From Xiphophorus maculatus (Eukaryota; Chordata; Actinopteri; Cyprinodontiformes; Poeciliidae): a stretch of 64,000 bases of DNA. The position numbers were made by a program, and so were the translations under genes. Each line of letters opens with the position of its first letter. The stretch's first letter is position 1. The DNA lies in NCBI RefSeq assembly GCF_002775205.1, contig NC_036460.1, forward strand, positions 975,001-1,039,000. The letters run 5' to 3'. A model generated the notes under the pieces. It was not told the DNA's origin, did not search any database, and saw only the letters and a list, made by a program, of their open reading frames with translations. Below, in pieces: positions 55,480 to 64,000 of this stretch.

Positions 55480-56216
55480 GATTCTTGGTTCTTTAGCTCG
55501 GTTTTGTCAGACCTCTGCTAGGAACCTTGGTTTTACTTTTGATAGCTGTTTAAAGCTAGATAAACAAGTTAGGTCTGTCGTTAGATCAAGTTTTTATCAC
55601 CTGCGGATTTTAGCAAAAGTTAAATCTTATTTTGGTTTTAAGGACTTTGAAGGACTTATCCAGCCTTCATTACATCTCGATTGGATTATTGTAATTCATT
55701 ATATAGAGGCCTGGATAAATCACAGATGCAGCGACTTCAAATCATCCAGAACGCAGCAGCACGACTTCTTACAGGAACCAGGAAGCCTGACCATATAAGG
55801 CCCATACTGGCCTCTTTACACTGGCTGCCTGTTTTTTATCGAATAGATTTTAAGATTCTTTTATGAACTTCTAAAGTTTTAAATGGATTAGCTCCCCCTT
55901 ATCTTTGGGACATTTTAAGATTCCAGTCTGTGTCCAGAACCCTACGATCAAATAACCAGCTGTTACTGACCGTTCCTCGGACCCGACTTAGGAGGAAAGG
56001 AGATCGGAATAATGGAATAATCTTCTTTTCCAAATTAGATCTGCCCACAGCCTGGATCATTTTAAATCGCTGCTCAAAACCCATTTTTATTCTTTGGCAT
56101 TTATTTGAAGTAGTGTTTTGATTCTCTGTTTTAATAATTGGTGTTATTGTCGTTCTTGTACAGAACTTTGCTGCAGTTTTACACCTGCTTTTAAAGTGCT
56201 CTATAAATAAATTTGA
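55480..56216 (+). mobile_element. LINE fragment: C-terminal reverse transcriptase and 3' end
   Basis: Broken frames code RNLGFTFDSCLKLDKQVR, then DYCNSLYRGLDKSQMQRLQ, IIQNAAARLLTGTRKPDHI and LASLHWLPVFYRIDFKILL, the conserved C-terminal region of many fish LINE reverse transcriptases. A frameshift lies near 55670 and stops follow. The 3' end (TTTAAAGTGCTCTATAAATA) is the usual tail. The clade (L2/CR1-like or other) is not certain. It ends about 20 bp before the 5' block of zinc-finger gene 3. Confidence 0.75.
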
Positions 56217-56237
56217 CATTGACAAATTCAGTTAATT

Positions 56238-56582
56238 AGTTGTTTTCATGACCCTCCCAATATGGCGGACATGTTAACGTCTCGCTGATGCGCTGTGTGG
56301 GCGGGACTTCCTGGTGTTCTACTCCGTGATTGGCGGCTCCAGCCTCTGACCCCAGTGCGCAGACTCGTGCTTCTCTCCGGTACAATGGCGGCAGTTGGAG
56401 CGCCGTCCTCCGTGTTTTCTCGGGTTTCTGTCCACGGAGCAGCAGCGGGAGAGTTAATAAAGCTGTAAGACAGAAACAGCAGCAGTTGGTGAACCCTGGA
56501 AAGAAGAGAAACGGTTTGAGGCTCAGCTGGAACTGCTCAGTAACTGTTAAAGGAAAGTTTGGAGAGAGAAAAGCTAGCAGAG
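56238..56582 (+). promoter_or_regulatory. Promoter and 5' UTR of zinc-finger gene 3, with a uORF
   Basis: Third copy of the block at 37075-37419, beginning at the same base (AGTTGTTTTCATGACCCTCC). It has the same YY1-like, GC-box, ETS-like and CCAAT motifs, and the uORF is at 56385-56468. Confidence 0.6.
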
Positions 56583-59500
56583 ATGTGGAGACAGCAGGTC
56601 AAACAGCGACTGGATGCAGCAGAGGAGCAGAGACACGAAATACTGGATGCTGCTTTCAGCCCCGAACATCGGCTGCACACATCAGGTTTGGAGATTTACC
56701 TTCTTCATCCGGGATGGGAGCTGCAGGCCGGGAGCTGCTGGGTTCTCTAGGAGAACATGTTGGTAGCTCAGCTTCTGGGGCTTCAGGTTTTTATGTGGCG
56801 CTGGAATTTAGCTTCTCCTATAGACCGTGTATTACGGTAAGGCTCCTCCAGAGGAAAATCCTGTTTAGCAGAAATAGAGATGCCCCCAGTATATTAGGCC
56901 TGGCAGCCCGCCATGCTTTACTGGCCCCACCGCCAGGCTAAGCCTATCTTGTTTATGTTTTTAGGAATTTTTTGTTTTTTTAAGCCGTATTGCAAGTGTC
57001 TCTGTTACTCTGAGCGTTTCACTGGCGGACCAGAATTATTCCTAAAAGATACGTTTATAGAAGATAGGTTTATAGCTTATGCATTTAAAGTTGGACCAAT
57101 CACATCGCTGGAGCCTCAGCGCCTTTCCTCGCGCTGCAGCAGCAGCTGGATAAAGTTACCTCATTGTGGATCGCGCTCTGGTTGCACAGCTCTATGTGAA
57201 CCGCAGGAATAAACTGTAGTCGCTTTCAGAGGAGCGTCGTTTCCATCTCATCTCGCTGCCCAGCGTGTGGCGCTGTCTGCGCTGTAAAGTTCATGTCTGT
57301 GTCCCGGTTGGTCAGAGCGTTAGCGGTTAACGAACCAACGCTAATCTCATCATGCAGGTTCAGCCTGTGAGGAGCTTCACGCTGGTTTTATATTATTTTA
57401 TTATTATTTTTATATAATTTTTCTGGTTACACGAAGCACCAACCCATAACAAATGTTTTGTCCACTTAGTCAGAGTTAATGAGGGCGGAGATCTGAGAAA
57501 CTGAAGCAACCAAAACAGTTTCTGTGGCTCTTATTAAAACTCAACAGACAGAAATGTTAGAGCTGCTAAAGCCACATTAGCAGCATTGAATTAAATCTCA
57601 GTTTGTTGCTCATCTCTGCTCAGTGCAGCAGATTGAACTCATCCTGCAGGGCCGGTCCAAGGCTGCATGAGGCCTGGGGCAGAATCTGACCTAGGGGCCC
57701 CTCTTGCTGCTAAAACCATCAGCACCTCTAACAGCTCAGCAGGTTTACTGGTGGAAACCCTGTAGCCACACAGAGAGGGGGCGCTATTTCCCCATTGCAC
57801 CGATACATAAAGCAAGTGGGATTCTACAACCTAAACTCTGTTACATACAGTCAGATCACAATTTTAAAAAGAAAGCAGCAGTGCACCGATTGCAATTTAT
57901 TGGCTGATCACCGATCTTTAAAAAACCTGACTAGCTGATTTGTGTGTGTGTGTGTGTCTGTGAAATATAGTGAAAAAATCATTAACTTGGGGTGACTGTA
58001 AACTGTGCAAATAGACAGTTGACCTGGTTTGTCTTGGCAGAGCAACAGGAAACAGTGGCTGATTACTGCACAGGGCCACACATTGGCTCAGGCCCGGGGG
58101 CCCACACCCTCCTAAGAATGATCCGATTCCTCTGAACGATTCTTTACTGTGAACGATAGCAACGAGCCGGTCCTCAGTGAGAACTGTTTTTGTTTTGGTA
58201 ATGCTCTGTGCACACAGCAGTGGATATTATTCTATTTTATTAACAATATATATTTGTTTAATCATCAAATAAGCCTCCAGTTGAAGACTAGTAGTGTTGT
58301 GGTGTGTGTTCCTGTCTGTTAGTTCTGCATATGTACAATCTTGTATTTACTGCTAATATGTTTTTATGACATCATTATTTTATGATTCTTCAGTTAATAT
58401 CTTGACACTTTTCGATTCACTGTCTGTCTGTTGAGCTTCATTTCTACATTTTCATCATTTATTTTTCCTCCCCGTCTGAATCCCCTGTTCATGTTCGCTC
58501 CCGTTCAGCTCAGTGACATTCGGTCTGCAGTCACACTTTTCTTTGTGAACTTGCTGTTTGTGGGTCATGGAAAGTTATACTGAAGTCATGGAGAGTCATG
58601 GAAAAGTCTTGGAATGGTTTTCTAAGTACCAGTGGGAACCCTGTACAAGAAACTGAGCAATTTAAAACTGTAAGAGAAAAAAGTCAAGATGTCAGTAACA
58701 GAGATACAGCTGGATGTTTGTACAGCAGCAGAACTTCAGGATTTGGATTTGGAGGTAATTTGAAGTTTTCCAGCTGTGAGAAAAAATGCAGAAGCTGAAA
58801 ATGATCAAATGACTTTCAAAAGGAAGGACTAAGAGAGACCAAGAGGAGCTGCTGCCTTCACAGGTTGTTGGGAAAAAGTATCAATACATGTGGTTAGGCC
58901 TGTCGCGATAAACAATAAATCAATTAATCGTACGATAAATTAAAACTATCGACCTCATTTTAATTATCGGCATTATCGTCTCTTCCGGCCTTTTTCTCTT
59001 TCTGTTAATGACACTGAATGAAAAAAAGCTAAACTCCGGTGCTCTCTACTGACCTCTGACCTCATTTCCTTAGTGTAAAGCCCAGCGCAGACGACCCGAT
59101 CTTAGATCTGTCGGCCGATTGTCGGCCCATTTTCAAAACCTGACAGATCACACATTAGCCGACAGAAATCCTAGGTATAACGGTTCCATCGGGTTCGGTC
59201 CTGCCGTGTGGTGTCCAACAATGGGCACAAAATAATGGCTGCAAGTTCAGTGAACTAATTTTAAAACCAGGCATTAATCAATGCTTTACTACAATCTACC
59301 TGCAATGCATGTGGCTAGTGTCAGCGTAAAGTCCTGACTGAATGAAAATCATTATAACCTATTTACGTCATGTTAATGAAGAACAGCTGAAAAGTTACCG
59401 GGTTTATCAACTGGTAGCAATTTGGCTCCAACTCCTCCTCTTGTCATTTCTATACTTTGCATGTTGAATAAACATTAATGTTGTTTCCACATATCATCTC

Positions 59501-61717
59501 CGATGTCAGCTGGACTTCGGGTTGCTCGGTGTCAGCTGTTTGGGATTCCCCTCCGTAATTTACCCTCAGAAAACACGGAGGAGAATCCGAGCTTTCTGAT
59601 TGGCTACCTGTCACATTCAACAGGAAGCGTTAAGATCCCAGTCGGGGAAAACTCTTGATTTAGATCGGAGCGGCAACGAAGATCTACCATAACACACCAC
59701 ACAATCTTAGAAAGACCAACGGTCTAAGATTGTTGTATGGGGAAAAATAGGAGCAAAAATCATGTAGTGTGAATTATTGCATCAGGTTGTCGATGTGCCC
59801 ATCTTCTCTATTTAAATCTAATTATTACTGAAGGGCAACATAATATACAGACTTCATAATCTGCACTCTTTTGGTTGAATGCAGTATTTATTTCCACTTT
59901 GGCTTTATGTTGTTTAGTTTTTATCAAGTACATTTTTTGTTAATGGAGACTGAGAAACCATTTTGTTTTTGGTTGTTTTGTTTATTTTGTTTATCATTTC
60001 CAGTGTTAAATATTCTTTTGAAAATAAAGTGTATTTATCTTTGGCAGGAAATCACATCATTATTACGTCACTTCCATTAAATCAGTGTAAAAAGGTCTTC
60101 AAACAATATTATCGTTTATCGCAATAATTTTTGAGACAATTAATCGCTCAGCAAAATTTGTTATTGTGACAGGCCTACATGTGATTCATTTAGTTGCACA
60201 TTTCTGGGTTTGAAATATAACAGAATTATTAAGGAGCTACAATTGTTCATAATCTGTAATCTGTTTCAGAGCTGCCTGCAGATGTTCAGCAGGTTCTGCT
60301 GGTTAAAAAAGAACCAAGTCCTGATCTGGACCAGAACCACCCAGAACCCGTCCACATGAAGGAGGAAGAAGAGGAACCCTGGAGCAGCCAGCAGGGGGAG
60401 CCGCTCAGCGTGAAGGAGGAGGCTGATGCCTCCAGGTCTCCAGTCATTGCTGTTCTCATAAAGAGCGAAGATGATGAAGAGGAACCTCTGATCTCTCATC
60501 TTCATCAAACAGAAGATGAAGAACTGCCAAGCAGCAGCTCAGCTCAGCAGATGAAGGCAACAACTGAAGGAGAGGAAGATGCAGAAGATGTGAACACTCC
60601 CAGAGACGCCGCCGACTCTTCAGAGTCTGAGGTCACTGATGATGGAGAGGATGATGGTGTGGAGCAGCCTGACTCAGGGTCTGAAACTGAAGACAGTGAT
60701 GATGAGTGGAAGGACAGCAGGACTCCTGATTCAGGGGTCAACAGATCCCTGAGCTGCTCTGAATGTGGCCAGCAGTTTAACAACAAGCGCTCTCTTCAGA
60801 GTCACATGGCCGATCATTCAGCACCAACGTCTTCAAGCTCAGCCAGTGAGGTCCAGGCAGGTCTGAAGCTGTATGGTTGTCCTGACTGCGGTAAATGCTT
60901 CAGCAAGAAGGATTATCTCAACAAACACATGAAATGCCACACAGGAGAGAAACCCTACGGGTGTGATGTTTGTGAACAAAGATTCAGAGTTAAGTCTAAA
61001 TTAAATCGACACATGAAAATTCACACAGGAGAAAAACCATTTAGTTGTGAGGTTTGTGAACAAAAATTTAGAGTTAAATCAAGTTTAAACAGACACATCA
61101 GAGTCCACACAGGAGACAAACCGTTTAGCTGTGACTTTTGTGGGCGAAAATTTCGTAATAAGTCAACTTTAAACAATCACATCAGAATTCATGCTGGAGA
61201 AAAAGCATTTATTTGTGATGTTTGTGAACAGAAGTTCAGGTTAAAATCAACTTTAAAAAGTCACATGAAAGTTCACACAGGAGACAAACCATTTATTTGT
61301 GATGTTTGTGGGCAAAGATTTATCGGAAAGTCTGCTTTAAACCGCCACATGGCAATCCACACAGGAGATAAACCATTTGGTTGTGATGTCTGTGGGAAAA
61401 GATTCAGTGAAAATTCTCATTTAAACTGCCACATGAGAATCCACACAGGAGACAAACCGTTTAGTTGTGATGTTTGTGAGCAAAGATTTCGATTCAAGTC
61501 AAATCTAAACAGACACGTGAAAAGTCACACAGGAGAAAGACCTTATGGATGTGACGTTTGTGGACGAAGATTTTTTCAGAAGTCTGCTTTAAATGGTCAC
61601 ATGACAATCCACAGACGAGATAAACCATTTGGTTGTGATGTATGTGGTCGAAGATTTACTGCAAAACCCACCTTAAAAAATCACATGAGGATCCACACTG
61701 GAGGAGAAACTGCTTAG
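56583..61717 (+). CDS. C2H2 zinc-finger protein 3 (11 fingers), two coding exons
   Basis: Exon 1 is 56583-56685 and exon 2 is 60282-61717, giving 512 codons over a 3.6-kb intron. The N-terminal 190 or so residues match gene 2 nearly exactly (LVKKEPSPDLDQ), including the acidic stretch and psi-K-x-E sites. Finger 1 (CSECGQQFNNKRSLQSHMAD) matches gene 1; a short Ser-rich linker (TSSSSASEV) then leads to ten gene-specific fingers. Residues -1/2/3/6 of fingers 2-11 are KDYK, VSKR, VSSR, NSTN, LSTS, GSAR, ESHC, FSNR, QSAG, APTN. Several fingers have CEQ instead of CGQ/CGK after the second Cys. The acceptor (GCTGCCTGCAG) differs from the TTCCCTGCAG of copies 1 and 2. A hAT element lies in the intron 105 bp upstream of exon 2. 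Probable nuclear DNA-binding protein, target unknown. Confidence 0.82.
56740..58894 (+). other. First part of zinc-finger gene 3 intron
   Basis: Unrelated to the other two introns. 57648-58110 begins CAGGGCCGGTCCAAGG and ends near CAGGCCCGGGGGCCCAC, which suggests a degraded DNA transposon, but termini do not match well. A short (TG)n run lies at 57941-57957. No exon is seen. Confidence 0.45.
58895..60177. mobile_element. Non-autonomous hAT element, 1.28 kb, with target-site duplication
   Basis: The left end TAGGCCTGTCGCGATAAACA and the right end ATTGTGACAGGCCTA are inverted termini. CATGTGGT (58887-58894) and CATGTGAT (60178-60185) form an 8-bp duplication with one mismatch. No transposase frame was recognised. 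The middle (59090-59800), with words such as GTCGGCCGATTGTCGGCC, may be a second nested element. Confidence 0.8.
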
Positions 61718-62230
61718 GGAACAAGAAATGCTTGTTCTGCCCTTCAAGAACGGGCTCTCTCTGGGTACTCCCACGGTCTAAAAACATGGCTACCCGTCTC
61801 TCTAAACTGCCTTTGTGTCCGCACACTTTATGTTCTTTGTATAGACAATAATGGACAGATATGGAAAAAGCCACGCAGTAGACGAACAGGATTTATCGAG
61901 TCTCATGGCAGTTCAGGCTGTAAAAAATCACATGTAGATCCACAAAGGAAGAATTATCAATATTAAGACAATGCAGGAATGTTCACCCTTTATTAAACCA
62001 ACAGAAGTATTTTGTGATGCAGGTTATTGATTGAGTTGAACTAAAGTTGATTGATCTCATTGATAGACTATCAGTTCATTGATGAGTGATGATTTTCTTA
62101 AAATCCTGAGTTTTGCCTTGAAGAGGCTGAGCTGTCTTTCCTTCCATCAAGGGCTACATTTTCATAAAATACTGAATTAAAAAAGGAACGGCATATATAT
62201 TTTAACATTTTTTGTGTGAAACACTGACTG

Positions 62231-62236
62231 AATAAA
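62231..62236 (+). promoter_or_regulatory. Possible poly-A signal of zinc-finger gene 3
   Basis: AATAAA in GACTGAATAAACAG; another AATAAA lies at about 62547. Which one is used cannot be told. Confidence 0.4.
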
Positions 62237-62851
62237 CAGAAATTTTTATGTCTCACATTATTAAATTTAGACAATTTAGACTCATAAAATATTACAGACT
62301 TGAACCTGTTTTATTTCTGATCAAGGGAGGAAATCCATTTGATTATTGGGGGCAAATTGTTTAAGAGCAGCAAAGTTACAGCGAAACGTAACGTGAAATA
62401 TGGTTTAAAACGTTTTAATGTGTCCAAGCTGTAAGTGCTGCTGATGCTTAACATGTTTTTCTCAGTAAACTAAAATGAAAATGTCTAGTTTGGTTCAGAG
62501 TCACTGATAAAATCTCTGCTACACCTTTATGAAAATGTAAAGCTCTAAATAAAAACCAGTTTTAATGAGTGTCTCCACTTAATACAATTCCTCAGAAATA
62601 TTCATTTATTGCATATATCTGTTGTTTAGTGGTAAAATATACAAGTTAAATATATGAATATGTTGTTCAATTATTTCCTTCATTCATTCAATGCTAGCAT
62701 CACCCAGTTCTACATCATCTAGTTCTACATTCCTTCACTGAGACTTTAATCTGCTGCTAGTTTATAAATTACTGAAAGATTAAAGATCTGCTGCTGGATC
62801 AACCTGCTGGTTCTGGTTCTGGTTCTGGTTCTGTTCTGCATCAGAACCAAA

Positions 62852-62943
62852 CATCCTTTTTTTCACTAAAGTTCATCTGAATAATTCAAAGAGGAAACGA
62901 AGTCGGCTGGATTATTCAGATGAACTTTAGTGAAAAAAGGATG
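62852..62943. repeat. 33/34-bp hairpin
   Basis: The left arm 62852-62885 (CATCCTTTTTTTCACTAAAG...) and right arm 62911-62943 are reverse complements except for one extra T in a run, with a 25-base spacer. It is flanked on the left by a GGTTCTG repeat. It could be a foldback element or a hairpin-forming RNA; no target-site duplication was noted. Confidence 0.85.
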
Positions 62944-64000
62944 AACGAATCGTACAGAGTTTAGTTATTCAGCTAACATAACTCTTTTCTCGGAAACCAA
63001 CCGTCCTCAGTTCACTTCTTCCTCTAACCTCAAGTTCTTCTTCTACTAGTTCTAAAGCATCATGGGATATAGAGTCCATTCTGTTAAAGGTCCACAATAG
63101 TCAGTTTTGAACCAGATGCTAACTATCAAATGCTAACTAAATTTATGAAACAACTGCAACTAAAATAGTTACTTATATTAAATTATAATATTCCAAATAA
63201 TAAGTCCTAAGCAAATCCTGCTTAAACCCAAAACAAATTCTCAACATCCTGATTAGCATCAGTTAGCATGGTCACGCTAACAGAGGCTGAACATCCATTT
63301 GACTGTTTCCTTTCCCCGCTCTGCCTACATGAAGCCTTTGTGTAATCTGCAGAAGAGCGTAGGTCACCTGGTCAGGTTAGAGAGGGACTGGGTCAGAGTC
63401 CAGGTGAGGATCAGCAGATTTACTTCCACAGGTGGAGCGTCGCAGCTTTTATGCTCCACCTGATGTGACCAAGTGTAGCAAATGAGCCGAACGCATCGAC
63501 TGAAAACGTCCTCAGAAGGAGCATTCATGTTGGTTTGAATAAAATAAAAGAAGGAACTTATGAAATGTGTAATTAAAGTAACTGATTCAAACAGCTTTCT
63601 TCAAAAAAACATCTTCCCTAAAATGAGAATTACAAAATAAAACCTTTACACCAGAAAAGACAGCAGTGGGCAAATCAATCAGATTCTACAATAGAAATAC
63701 AGAAAAGCATCACTAAGCATTTTATACACAGGTTAAAACTTGACATGCAGCTTTAAATGAAACTGTGGTGGATGCTCCGCCCACCACCACATCGTGTTAG
63801 TATTTTTTCCATATATTATATTACAGTTTATACGTTTAAGTTGGTTATTTCATTTAGACATATATTTTCTAATGGGTGCACACTGATTTAATGTCTGTCT
63901 GAATGGTTTATTTATACTTGTTCTTTGTTTGAGGTGCTGCTGAGACAAACCAGCTGGAGGAGGAAACCTGGAGCAAACCATTTGTTTGAAAGACTGAAGG

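Larger units (their letters stand above)
61718..64000. other. 3' UTR and flank of zinc-finger gene 3, then no gene seen
   Basis: The AATAAA at 62231-62236 is a possible poly-A signal about 510 bp after the stop. Beyond it the DNA is AT-rich with a short GGTTCT repeat (62810-62835), a long hairpin (62852-62943) and no recognisable exon up to the window end. Confidence 0.45.

Noticed and set aside
1-64000. tRNA, rRNA and CRISPR features
   Set aside because: No cloverleaf-consistent sequence, rRNA core or spaced direct-repeat array was seen by eye; tandem arrays here are minisatellites without unique spacers.

Overview
This is a gene-poor stretch of a vertebrate nuclear genome, almost certainly a teleost fish. 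The evidence is introns with GT/AG borders, a full-length clip3 gene, a tandem family of acidic-N-terminus C2H2 zinc-finger genes, Rex3/RTE-like retrotransposon copies with GATG tails, and many hAT and mariner-type DNA elements. There are no bacterial-style operons, CRISPR arrays or recognisable tRNA/rRNA genes. The species cannot be fixed from the sequence; a percomorph is likely.

Layout. 0-9 kb: intergenic DNA with a tandem repeat, a hairpin element, a 5'-truncated RTE-clade LINE, a hAT-type MITE with target-site duplication and an L2-like 3' end. 9-10.3 kb: two arrays of the same six-base word in opposite orientation. 10.5-11.5 kb: a solo LTR with perfect target-site duplication lies about 180 bp upstream of the start of a small eh1-plus-homeobox gene (plus strand). 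That gene's third homeodomain helix is not found. 11.7-13.6 kb: a pair of inverted arms enclosing a second RTE copy and a 27-bp minisatellite. 16.7-22.0 kb: clip3 on the minus strand, for which all 13 coding exons were reconstructed, giving 610 codons with no break.

22-30 kb: a nested transposon mosaic. Two head-to-head copies of one repeat flank a 3.4-kb inverted-repeat element, which carries its own small TATA-driven F-box-like gene. 31-35.5 kb: a 28-bp minisatellite, a CpG island with no assignable gene, a long hairpin and a putative 814-bp solo LTR.

37-62 kb: three paralogous zinc-finger genes, all on the plus strand. Each has a short 5' exon (34 codons plus 1 nt) and one large exon coding an acidic region and 9, 15 or 11 C2H2 fingers. 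The 5' exon block and the acidic coding region are nearly identical in the three copies, but the introns are unrelated in sequence and length and hold different transposons. Downstream of the first gene, a short transcribed-looking sequence is present twice, once with a GT-AG interruption and once precisely joined, as expected of a processed copy.

Only clip3 is a confidently named gene. The zinc-finger genes are intact by reading frame. The homeobox gene and the F-box-like gene look truncated or damaged.
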